Source: Ferruginibacter sp. (GTDB taxonomy: Bacteria > Bacteroidota > Bacteroidia > Chitinophagales > Chitinophagaceae). From it: DNA of 32,921 nt. Made by a program: the position numbers and the translations under genes. How positions within the stretch are numbered: position 1 is the first letter of the stretch; every line of letters begins with the position of its first letter. The notes under the pieces were generated by a model. That model ran no database searches. It saw only the letters and a program-made list of their open reading frames with translations, and had not been told where the DNA came from. Positions 1-6,526 of the stretch are shown in pieces. The stretch spans positions 1 through 32,921 of the forward strand of contig JAEUVU010000011.1 of NCBI GenBank assembly GCA_016786725.1, given 5' to 3'.

Positions 1-90
1 TCTGACTAAATCTTCAGAAGTTACACCTCTTCGTATCAACTCAGACTTTAGTAATCGCTTAGCTTTTTCATTCCAGTCAGTATCATTCAT
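1..90 (-). CDS. DUF6471-like protein, N-terminal part (cut by window edge)
   Basis: Thirty codons read without a stop from an ATG at 90-88 to the left edge, beginning MNDTDWNEKAKRLLKSELIR and continuing RGVTSEDLVR. The pattern W-x-x-K-A-K-R-L-L-K-x-E-L-x-R-R-G-V-T resembles the start of DUF6471 proteins, small helical proteins that look like helix-turn-helix DNA binders; the role is unknown. Only the N-terminus is present, so neither length nor function can be judged. The call rests on recalled family resemblance. The 510 bases to its right (91-600) hold no gene, only the repeat at 191-392 and probably the promoters of this gene and of the divergent gene at 601. Confidence 0.55.
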   Translation of the reverse strand, partial: MNDTDWNEKAKRLLKSELIRRGVTSEDLVR

Positions 91-190
91 GACTTCATTT
101 TTTGCTTATAATTGTCAAATATGCAAATATTTCTCAAATGCAACAAATATTTATTGCTAAATTTATTAACATTGTTTAGCAACCCTTTAT

Positions 191-392
191 TTCTGTCCCA
201 GCGGGGTTTTCGCATACCTTCGTCATTTCCTTAAAAACTGTAACTGCGAAACCCCGGTGTTTCAGATTCTTACTCACTAATGCATCCTCTCCATGAAATA
301 AAAAACTGGCAGCTACCTTGGTAAAGAGATTTAATTCATCGGGGTTTCACGAAAGAGAATTAGAGATTAAAGGGAAACCTGTGAAAACCCCG
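191..392. repeat. Dispersed intergenic repeat, copy A, with two related hairpins
   Basis: Two inverted repeats use nearly the same stem. The first pairs CGGGGTTTTCGCA (202-214) with TGCGAAACCCCG (245-256). The second pairs CGGGGTTTCAC (340-350) with GTGAAAACCCCG (381-392). A second copy with the same flanks lies at 2104-2495: its halves align with 191-270 and 286-382 here, but about 215 bases have been inserted between them. No ORF is inside. It looks like a non-autonomous or REP-like repeat rather than a gene. The rest of 91-600 shows nothing except the palindrome at 550-561. Confidence 0.7.
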
Positions 393-549
393 CCGGAACT
401 AACGGGGCATAGAGGCATAGGTGTATAAACACATTTACAAAAAATAGCTTAAACCACCAAGGAAAAACTACGCTTTAAAACGATAAATTTATTGTTTTTT
501 ACAATATTTTTATCCCCCTTCCGCCTTTAACATCTTCTACTTTTACCCC

Positions 550-561
550 GTAACCGGTTAC
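550..561. promoter_or_regulatory. Perfect 12-bp palindrome upstream of the gene at 601
   Basis: GTAACCGGTTAC is its own reverse complement and lies 39 bases before the ATG at 601. Its place and symmetry fit an operator for a dimeric regulator. No regulator is identified and chance cannot be excluded. Confidence 0.3.
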
Positions 562-600
562 AGGTTTAAACAATTTTATTAATCTTTTAAAACAGTAACC

Positions 601-1089
601 ATGGCTTTAGAAAATTTAGTAAGCGTGGTATTTACCGACGCTGAACTACAGCAATTAGACAAGGCTTTCGATGAAATTGAAAGCGTATTAAAAAACAAGG
701 TGATAAACCTGAGCGCCAAACAGCGGCAGCAGCACGGCCGTGTAAAGTACGAGATGGAAGTGTGGGTGAACAAGGCATTTAATTATGCCGATGTTAACCC
801 GGGCTTGATGCCGGGTTATATTGATATGGACGAGCTGAGGGCAGACCACATCACCCACAACCAGCTTAACCCCCGTATTGACCGTTTGCAAACCCTGCTG
901 CAAGGCATGTTGGATACCAACCTGTTATTGGGTACTGACCTGTACAGCAACCTGGGGGCATTTTACCGCAGCCTGAGGGAGGCCAGCAAAACAAATGCAC
1001 CCGGCGCCAGTGCCATTTACAAAGACCTTAAGCAACAGTTCCCCGGCAGGCCATCAGCCAAGGCAGATGAGCAGGCCCCTGATGCTTAA
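601..1089 (+). CDS. Conserved hypothetical protein, 162 aa
   Basis: A soluble, charged, mostly helical protein starting MALENLVSVVFTDAELQQLD. There is no signal peptide or membrane segment. It resembles a family of about 160-residue hypothetical proteins met in other Bacteroidota, with a conserved middle (QRQQHGRVKYEMEVWVNKA), a GMLDTNLLLGTDLYSN segment and a GASAIYKDLKQQFPGRP tail, but I know of no function. The ATG at 601 is preferred because the conserved N-terminus begins there; no strong Shine-Dalgarno is seen, as is usual in this phylum. It stands alone, followed by a clear terminator (1111-1142) and a tandem repeat, and is convergent with the membrane protein gene at 1413-2012. Confidence 0.8.
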   Translation: MALENLVSVVFTDAELQQLDKAFDEIESVLKNKVINLSAKQRQQHGRVKYEMEVWVNKAFNYADVNPGLMPGYIDMDELRADHITHNQLNPRIDRLQTLLQGMLDTNLLLGTDLYSNLGAFYRSLREASKTNAPGASAIYKDLKQQFPGRPSAKADEQAPDA

Positions 1090-1110
1090 CGGTTTGTAAA
1101 AGCCTTGGCA

Positions 1111-1142
1111 AAAAAGTGCGGACTGCAGCCGCACTCTTTTTT
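1111..1142 (+). terminator. Rho-independent terminator of the 162-aa gene
   Basis: Stem AGTGCGG (1115-1121) pairs with CCGCACT (1129-1135) around a 7-nt loop and is followed by CTTTTTT, 22 bases after the stop codon. Confidence 0.8.
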
Positions 1143-1169
1143 ATGTCCCCACAAAGCCGAAAACCCCTT

Positions 1170-1396
1170 CGCAAGGGTTTTAACCTGTCAGGTAAGGGGT
1201 TAAAACCTGTTGCCTGAGGGATTAAAGCCTGTTGGGTAAGGGGTAAAAACCAGTTCCGGACAGGTTATAAACCAGTCCCGGAGGGGTTATAAAGGAGTTC
1301 CGAAGGGGTTTTAACCAGTTGGGTAAGGGGTAAAAACCAGTTCGGGAGGGGTTATAAACCTATTGGTGAAGGGTTTTTAAGTAGTTGGGAAGGGGG
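1170..1396. repeat. Degenerate 22-bp tandem repeat, about 10 units
   Basis: From 1191 the sequence falls into nine units (eight of 22 bases, one of 21), each built on the core AGGGGTAAAAACCAGTT or AGGGGTTATAAACC. A partial unit precedes (1170-1190) and another follows (1388-1396). Units at 1235 and 1344 share the same 21-22 bases, while others differ at several positions. The array fills the gap between two convergent genes and has no convincing ORF. The 22-base period is close to two DNA helical turns. Together with the terminator it accounts for the 1090-1412 gap. Confidence 0.85.
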
Positions 1397-1412
1397 ACCG
1401 GTGTTATACTGA

Positions 1413-2012
1413 TCACGAACCGGGACGGTGAACGGCCCTCTTGTTTTTTTTGTACTGTTTTTTATGTTGCCTGAAAAAGAAAATGCCCCAAAACAAACTG
1501 GTGAGATGAAAAACATTGAACCCGATAAGCACCCAGGTGTGCACCGGTCTTTCGTGTGCTTCTGAATTATTTTGAAGAAGCAAGGCAACAAAGAATGGTA
1601 TAATACAGGCGATGGTTAAAACTTTTATCCACCACGGAAAAGGTTTGTAAAAACAGATCAGTATCATGGAAGGTAAAAAGAAATAGGCTGCAGATGTGCG
1701 TACTTCAGTATCCAGGTGCAGGCTTTGAAAGTCAATGGCTGCAAACAGGATGCCCCAGCCAATTCCAAGGATGGTATAACCGGCTGCCGCCATATCCCAG
1801 CCTTCCCTGGCAAGTTTTACAGCCAGTAAAATGCTGCCGCTTACAAAGAGCATGTCGTTTATTTTGCCGATTATCTCAGGCAATTTCTCCGAATGTACAA
1901 GCGGGAAAATAATAAATGGAAGTACCAGTGCTGTTGTAAAAAATATCAGCTGCCATCTCACAACATGAAGGTCTTCGGCAACGTGATCTGGCTTAAGTTC
2001 ACTTTTTTGCAT
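1413..2012 (-). CDS. Multi-pass membrane protein, 199 aa, unknown function
   Basis: The protein has an N-terminal cytoplasmic-looking segment (about residues 1-20), then hydrophobic stretches near residues 22-42, 51-66, 75-92, 107-122, 128-146 and 157-176, suggesting about six membrane spans. It ends in a very basic tail (RQHKKQYKKNKRAVHRPGS). No catalytic motif is recognised. The ATG at 2012 gives a complete first helix. The gene is isolated: the 22-bp array lies at its 3' end and nearly 800 bases of repeats lie upstream. A short inverted repeat, ACTTATG (2049-2055)/CATAAGT (2066-2072), lies just upstream of its start and could be regulatory. Its function cannot be inferred from the sequence. 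Confidence 0.75.
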   Translation of the reverse strand: MQKSELKPDHVAEDLHVVRWQLIFFTTALVLPFIIFPLVHSEKLPEIIGKINDMLFVSGSILLAVKLAREGWDMAAAGYTILGIGWGILFAAIDFQSLHLDTEVRTSAAYFFLPSMILICFYKPFPWWIKVLTIACIIPFFVALLLQNNSEAHERPVHTWVLIGFNVFHLTSLFWGIFFFRQHKKQYKKNKRAVHRPGS

Positions 2013-2103
2013 TGCAGTAAGGCGGGTTTGATTATAAAGTTAAATTTCACTTATGCATAAATATACATAAGTTTTTTCTGGTGCCTTCACTGGCGCAGAT
2101 ATA

Positions 2104-2495
2104 TTCTGTCTCAACGGGGTTTTCGCAAACATTTTCATTTGTATTAAATACTGCTGCTGCGAAACCCCGGTGTTTGCAGACTCAACTTCGTTGTTGGTGT
2201 TCGTGTTAATGGTTTTGCGGCATGGCAATCACCAACAACATGGAATACTTTTTAATTCTTTGAGCACCAACTCCTGAAATTTAACAGCACACTTTGTTGT
2301 TGGTGATTGCCAGGCTGCTGTACCTGCTGCACGAACACGCAACAATGGCGGGCAGTCGGCTTCGTGGGAATACTGGAAAACACCAACTTAGGGAAAACCT
2401 CTCCATAAAATAAAAAAGTGACAGCTACCCGGCTAAAGAGCCTTTAATCATCGGGGTTTCACGAAAGAGAATTAGTAAATAAAAAGAAATCTGTA
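2104..2495. repeat. Dispersed intergenic repeat, copy B, interrupted by a palindromic insert
   Basis: Bases 2104-2180 align with 191-270 (shared cores ACGGGGTTTTCGCA/GCGGGGTTTTCGCA and TGCGAAACCCCGGTGTTT). Bases 2398-2495 align with 286-382 (shared core ATCGGGGTTTCACGAAAGAG). In copy A the halves are about 15 bases apart; here about 215 bases separate them, including the nested palindrome at 2191-2345. It lies in the 2013-2793 gap, which holds only repeats and no supported gene. Confidence 0.7.
2191..2345. repeat. Nested palindromic element (paired hairpins)
   Basis: The inner arms are an exact 18-bp inverted repeat: TGGCAATCACCAACAACA (2223-2240) against TGTTGTTGGTGATTGCCA (2295-2312). The outer arms are TTGTTGGTGTTCGTG (2191-2205) and CACGAACACGCAACAA (2330-2345), complementary but for one bulged base. 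Neighbouring outer and inner arms also pair (GTTGTTGGT with ACCAACAAC), so the region can fold as two side-by-side hairpins or one long cruciform. This is the architecture of paired REP-type elements. No ORF is supported. Confidence 0.8.
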
Positions 2496-2551
2496 CCCCC
2501 TCCGGGACGAAATGAACACCTACGGCGAAAATTCCCCGGTACAATAAGGAA

Positions 2552-2584
2552 AGACTTCCGAAGTTTTCAAAACTTCGGAGGTCT
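2552..2584. repeat. 33-base hairpin repeat
   Basis: AGACTTCCGAAGTTTT (2552-2567) and AAAACTTCGGAGGTCT (2569-2584) form a 16-bp stem with one imperfect pair and a single base between the arms. The sequence resembles short palindromes dispersed in Bacteroidota genomes. No T-run follows, so it is not a typical terminator. Confidence 0.65.
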
Positions 2585-2606
2585 GTAATCTGCCTGACTG
2601 GACACG

Positions 2607-2761
2607 ACTGGCGCAAATATGCAGCCTGGCTTTGTGTGCAGGCGTATCTGTGCAATTGTAGAAATTTTACAGTGAAAAAGTTTGACTGATTTTATTTTTC
2701 TAAGCGTATTACTGGCACAAATACGCAACGCTGCAAGGCTAAGCCGCATATCTGCGCCAGT
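2607..2761. repeat. Nested palindromic element built on a 16-bp motif
   Basis: The motif ACTGGCGCARATATGC appears as the left outer arm (2607-2622) and inverted as the right outer arm (2746-2761), with one mismatch. An inner pair, GCGTATCTGTGC (2642-2653) and GGCACAAATACGC (2714-2726), is nearly complementary, and 2711-2726 (ACTGGCACAAATACGC) is itself another diverged direct copy. A further direct copy lies outside at 2089-2102 (ACTGGCGCAGATAT). It has the same paired-hairpin architecture as 2191-2345 with unrelated sequence. Confidence 0.75.
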
Positions 2762-2793
2762 AAGGGCCAATGGGAAATAATTAATTAAGGGTA

Positions 2794-3306
2794 TTACAGA
2801 AATTTACTGATGTCATACTCTGATTTAGATGCATCCACAGTTATTAAACCCAGTTCCTCATTTGTATCTGCATTACGCACACGGAAAACATGCCCGATAT
2901 ATGTGTCATCAATATAAGTTCCATCTGGCGGTATCAGTTGCTTTTGTTTTCTTTCTTCATCAAATACTTCCGTACCATCGTAACTGATCCAGTTAACATA
3001 AATTGCCCTGCCTGTTTTATTAATCCATTCTACATGTAAGGATTCTCCGTAATCGAGCGAAAAAACCCCCTCTTTCCATGCTGCCCTGCGGCCGGTATAA
3101 AATTCATCACCCAAAACAGCTTTTAGTTCTTCTATGGTAAAATTGTACCCGGCAGTTTTGCCGAGGTTTACAAAACCCTGCCAGTCTTTGGGGGTAAGCT
3201 CTTTAAATGCTTCATAAAAGTGTTCACGCATGCTTAAATCACGGCCAAGTTTGCTGAAAAAAAGTTGTACGGGTGTTTCTGTATTTGATGTTGATTGATC
3301 GTTCAT
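2794..3306 (-). CDS. Nif11-like leader domain fused to a VHL-beta-like domain
   Basis: A 170-aa protein. Residues about 14-70 (FFSKLGRDLSMREHFYEAFK, then an LTPKDWQGFVNLGKTAGYNF segment and EELKAVLGDEF) match the Nif11-like / nitrile-hydratase-type leader pattern: a short helical domain best known from ribosomal peptide precursors, also present in non-peptide proteins. Residues about 90-160 (VEWINKTGRAIYVNWISYDG, LIPPDGTYIDDTYIGHVFRV, RNADTNEELGLI) resemble the beta domain of the von Hippel-Lindau protein: N-x-x-x-R-x-x-x-V-x-W-x-x-x-D-G, P-P-G-T, GHxxRxRD-like. No Gly-Gly cleavage site or Cys-rich core follows the Nif11 part, so this is not an obvious peptide precursor. It lies 66 bases downstream of the 937-aa gene, probably in one operon. 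Domain calls come from pattern recall. Confidence 0.7.
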   Translation of the reverse strand: MNDQSTSNTETPVQLFFSKLGRDLSMREHFYEAFKELTPKDWQGFVNLGKTAGYNFTIEELKAVLGDEFYTGRRAAWKEGVFSLDYGESLHVEWINKTGRAIYVNWISYDGTEVFDEERKQKQLIPPDGTYIDDTYIGHVFRVRNADTNEELGLITVDASKSEYDISKFL

Positions 3307-3372
3307 CTGTTTGTTTTTTTTATGTTAAGTGTTTTACACCTGCCTTGCTTTTATTTGCCGGGGGTAAAATAT

Positions 3373-6186
3373 TTAAAATAACCAGTTTTTCGGGTTTATT
3401 GTATCCAGCACATTATTTACTGCGGCAGATACATAGCCTGCCCCTGTTAATGCTTTTTTGATACCGGTTTCAGAAAGCCCCAAACCATAATCAAGTGCAT
3501 CAGTTACTTTCTCTTTGGCGTAACCGGCGCCTTTTAATACAATGGCAACTGCAACATCATCTGCTTTAAATGCCTGCCTGATAACCACAGCCACTTCATG
3601 AGCCGGGTAATTAAGATTGTATAGTGTTTTAGCAATTCGTTCCTGGGTAAGGTTGTAGGCGGCTTTTATACCGTTTGTAACCTCGCCAACAGCATAGCCT
3701 GCCGATTTTAATACTTGTGCCACCTCCTTTTCGCTAAAGTTATAAGCAGCTTTTAGGCCTTTGGCTACCTCATCGGCGCCATAGCTTGCCGCTTTTAAAG
3801 CCTGTGCCACCTGCGTTTCGCTAAAGGTATAAGCAGCTTTAAGGCCACTGGCTATCTGGGCCGGGGTTTGTCCAATCTTTTTTGCGGCATCTATAATCTG
3901 GCCTACTGCGGCATCTCCCAGTTTATAAACATCTTTTGCTACATCGGCAACATTACCGCCAAAAATTACAGCGCCGTTTTTAACAGCATCCGCCCATTCG
4001 GCCAGTGTTTTAAACACCGAAAGAAATAATTTTTCGGCATTGGTTTTCAGGTATGCAATAACATTTTCCGGCACATCAGTAAGATCGGGCAATGCTTCTT
4101 TGATCTCGTATATTATCTGGGCTGTTTTGCCGGCAAGGTCAATATCTCCCTTCAGGCTCAGCGAAAATTTACTGTCAATACCAAGCAGCATCTCTATCTT
4201 AACTGCGGTACGCAAATCAATATCTCCCAGTTTTCCTAAGTGTATCTTTTCATTGATATTAAAATCAAATGCGCCCTGCCCGGTAAGCATGGAGCTGTCT
4301 AATGATGATTTCAGTAAAAAACTGCCTGCATCCGATTTGTTTTCAAATTTAAATTTTAACCCGTCTTTATTGGCTTCGGCTTTCACTTCATTGCGAACGT
4401 TTAAAATAGTAACCGCAATGGTCATCAGGAATTCAGGGTCTTTTTCACCCATGCCCAGGTATATTTTAAACAATGGGTTTTTATCATTTTCTGCTCCTTC
4501 AACCTTTACCAAAACAACATCATTTACGCTCAGGCTAAACGCATCTATTTCGGCAGTTACATCTATTTCGTTGGCAGATAAAGCGGCATCCATTTTGGCA
4601 ACCCATCCCCACAAATGCATCTCGCCTTTGGCGTTAAAGCCCTCTTTGTCTAAAAACAGTTCGCCAATGGTTATGGGGGCAGGGGCAAGAGATACTGCCA
4701 TATTTTTAACCTGGCAGTTAATCACCTTTTCCAACGATGCTGCAACCTCGGGAGATTTTGTTTGAAATGCCTGGTAAGCCGCAAATACGGGAGGGCAAAA
4801 TACCGTAGCTATTTCTATAAAAGATATCTCATCTGTTTCAACCAGGAAGCCGAAATTCTCATAATCATTTGTGTCAACTTTGAGGGCCATACTGCCCTTA
4901 ACAGTTCCTATCTGCACTTCTTCGGCTTTAAAGCCAAAATTATCAATCCAGGGTTTCAGGTAAGTAGCGCCTATCTCTACAGCCAATGCATTAACCGATA
5001 ATTCCTGTAAACCGAACGGGTGCCAGGGCCCTTCATTAGCCTGCAGGGTAAATGCCGGGGTTATTGATTTCGGGTCCAGGGTTATCATCCCGGTCAACAG
5101 CAGTTTGTCGGCGTTAATAAAGCTGAGTGATAATTCAATGGAAGTACTTACAGCTATTTTTGGCGTAGGAGGGGTACCCTCTAATCCAATACTGATCATA
5201 ACGCCCTTAAACACGATGTTAAGGTTTTTTCCGGAAGAAAATTCCAGGTCTTGCTTTATGATGGTGTCAAGCTCAAAATCAAAGCCGGCCAGTTCGCTTT
5301 TTTTGATGCACAGGCGGGTAACAATTTCTTCTATCTTAAAAACCCCGGCCAAAAAGCGCAGCATTTCATTAAAACCGTTATTTTCTTTTTTTTCCGGCTT
5401 TGGTGCATCCGGGTCCGTTTTAAAATCGCTCAACTTCAGTTGGCTGTAAAAATTAAAGCCTTCGCTTATGCCCACATCAAACGGCTCTTCGGTATCCACA
5501 ACAGCGGAAGTAGAAAATGCAAAAGCAGGATTGAATAACTGAGCCTTATCCAGTGCAGCAAGCAAATCTTTAAATATATCCGGCAATTCCTGTAAACCAC
5601 CTTTCAGTATTTCGCTTATGTTATTACTCTCTTCACTATCACTTACCTTAACTTTAATTAAAGCATTCTTCTCTTTTTTGTTGCTCATGCTAAACTCCAT
5701 TGCAACATCAGCAGATTTGAGGCCTAAAAGGTTTGCTTTGCCGCTGATTTTTACCCCGCCTTCGGCTTTAAAATTAAATCGCTTGCTTATAGGTTTGGGC
5801 TTTTTGGCCGGCCCCGTTTCAGCTTTGGGTGTTTTAGCATCTTCTTCTGCAGCTTCTTCCTCCTCCGGTTTCTCAACTGCAGCAGCATTGGCCAGTTCTA
5901 TTTTTACATCGCTGATGTTTACAACATCAAACAATGTATCGGTAACTGTTTTAAGCAGGTTAAAGCCCGAAAAGGTATTGTCTTTAAGTTGCAGCACACC
6001 ATTTTCAGTTGCCTGTTTAGCATCTGTAAGCACCTGCCTGCGCCAATCGTCATCGGTGAGTCCGGCCAAAAGCGGTGTAATGTTATCCGGCTTTGTGTAA
6101 GGTGTTACAGTTATGGATTCTGGTTTAAATACATCATCTCCGTTGCAGCTTAAAGGCTGATCCGGGGCCTGGGGAGGGTTAGCCAT
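3373..6186 (-). CDS. Large beta-rich protein with C-terminal 29-residue helical repeats, 937 aa
   Basis: The ATG at 6186 (MANPPQAPDQPLSC) is chosen because AAAAGAGAA lies just upstream and a promoter fits at 6256-6286; the open frame continues further upstream with unlikely composition and would overlap the lepA promoter. Residues about 115-140 are acidic and low-complexity (EKPEEEEAAEEDAK). Residues 150-690 consist of many alternating amphipathic beta strands (for example VSTSIELSLSFINADKLLLT), suggesting a long beta sheet or lipid-binding-like fold. Residues about 757-937 are roughly six 29-residue repeats of type VAQALKAAGY..EVAKGLKAAYNFSE, each two short helices. There is no signal peptide. 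I do not recognise the family. It is probably co-transcribed with the Nif11/VHL gene. Confidence 0.75.
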   Translation of the reverse strand: MANPPQAPDQPLSCNGDDVFKPESITVTPYTKPDNITPLLAGLTDDDWRRQVLTDAKQATENGVLQLKDNTFSGFNLLKTVTDTLFDVVNISDVKIELANAAAVEKPEEEEAAEEDAKTPKAETGPAKKPKPISKRFNFKAEGGVKISGKANLLGLKSADVAMEFSMSNKKEKNALIKVKVSDSEESNNISEILKGGLQELPDIFKDLLAALDKAQLFNPAFAFSTSAVVDTEEPFDVGISEGFNFYSQLKLSDFKTDPDAPKPEKKENNGFNEMLRFLAGVFKIEEIVTRLCIKKSELAGFDFELDTIIKQDLEFSSGKNLNIVFKGVMISIGLEGTPPTPKIAVSTSIELSLSFINADKLLLTGMITLDPKSITPAFTLQANEGPWHPFGLQELSVNALAVEIGATYLKPWIDNFGFKAEEVQIGTVKGSMALKVDTNDYENFGFLVETDEISFIEIATVFCPPVFAAYQAFQTKSPEVAASLEKVINCQVKNMAVSLAPAPITIGELFLDKEGFNAKGEMHLWGWVAKMDAALSANEIDVTAEIDAFSLSVNDVVLVKVEGAENDKNPLFKIYLGMGEKDPEFLMTIAVTILNVRNEVKAEANKDGLKFKFENKSDAGSFLLKSSLDSSMLTGQGAFDFNINEKIHLGKLGDIDLRTAVKIEMLLGIDSKFSLSLKGDIDLAGKTAQIIYEIKEALPDLTDVPENVIAYLKTNAEKLFLSVFKTLAEWADAVKNGAVIFGGNVADVAKDVYKLGDAAVGQIIDAAKKIGQTPAQIASGLKAAYTFSETQVAQALKAASYGADEVAKGLKAAYNFSEKEVAQVLKSAGYAVGEVTNGIKAAYNLTQERIAKTLYNLNYPAHEVAVVIRQAFKADDVAVAIVLKGAGYAKEKVTDALDYGLGLSETGIKKALTGAGYVSAAVNNVLDTINPKNWLF

Positions 6187-6255
6187 AAAATTATTCTCTT
6201 TTGCAGTTAGTAATAAAGGGATTAAAGGGTTGCTGTTGTTTTGGTATTTAGCTGA

Positions 6256-6286
6256 TAAATATAAGCAATGGCAATATAGTTTACAA
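6256..6286 (-). promoter_or_regulatory. Putative Bacteroidota promoter of the 937-aa gene
   Basis: On the minus strand a TTG (6286-6284) is followed after 20 bases by TATATTTA (6263-6256), close to the phylum's TTG-N~20-TAnnTTTG. It lies 69 bases before the chosen ATG at 6186. The 6187-6526 gap holds this promoter, the lepA promoter, and at about 6380-6460 a degenerate CAGAG/CTCTG-rich repeat related to the one after lepA. Confidence 0.5.
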
Positions 6287-6491
6287 AAAAAATTGATACA
6301 AAATGGTAAAGAGGATGGGTGAACCTGATTCAGCGGGGCTTTATCATAGAATGCGCCAGTGAGAACCATAAAACTTTCAGGCAGAGAACGCAAAGAAGCA
6401 GGGCAAACTGAGGCTAACCTGCGACCTCTGCTGCACTGTACCCTCTGCGTGAAACAACAAATCTGTCTGTTCATAATCCCCCATTTTAACC

Positions 6492-6499
6492 TAAATTTG
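6492..6499 (+). promoter_or_regulatory. Putative -7 element of lepA
   Basis: TAAATTTG matches TAnnTTTG exactly and lies 27 bases upstream of the lepA ATG. The -33 TTG is not convincing: the sequence 20 bases upstream reads GTTCA. Confidence 0.45.
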
Positions 6500-6526
6500 C
6501 CCCCTCAAAAAGAGTATAGAACGTAC

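Noticed and set aside
1170..1396. CRISPR array
   Set aside because: The 22-bp units are directly adjacent with no unique spacers, and no cas genes are nearby.
2040..2770. Several short minus-strand open frames (62-76 aa) in the 2013-2793 gap
   Set aside because: They run through the palindromic repeats, have no recognisable sequence features, and have composition typical of chance frames.
2794..3306. Ribosomally made modified peptide precursor
   Set aside because: A Nif11-like region is present, but no Gly-Gly site, Cys/Ser/Thr-rich core, or modification enzyme or exporter gene is nearby.
4040..4765. 241-aa plus-strand open frame opposite the 937-aa gene
   Set aside because: It is low-complexity, Ser/Leu/Ile-rich, has no recognised motif, and lies fully antisense to a gene with coherent repeats and strand structure.
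6187..6474. N-terminal extension of the 937-aa gene (ATG at 6474)
   Set aside because: The extra 96 residues are Cys-rich and unlike the rest, run over the likely promoter at 6256-6286, and the ATG at 6186 has a suitable ribosome site.
6359..6526. N-terminal extension of LepA (ATG at 6359)
   Set aside because: LepA proteins begin at the [16 protein letters not shown] segment; the extension covers the TAAATTTG -7 element and a repeat.
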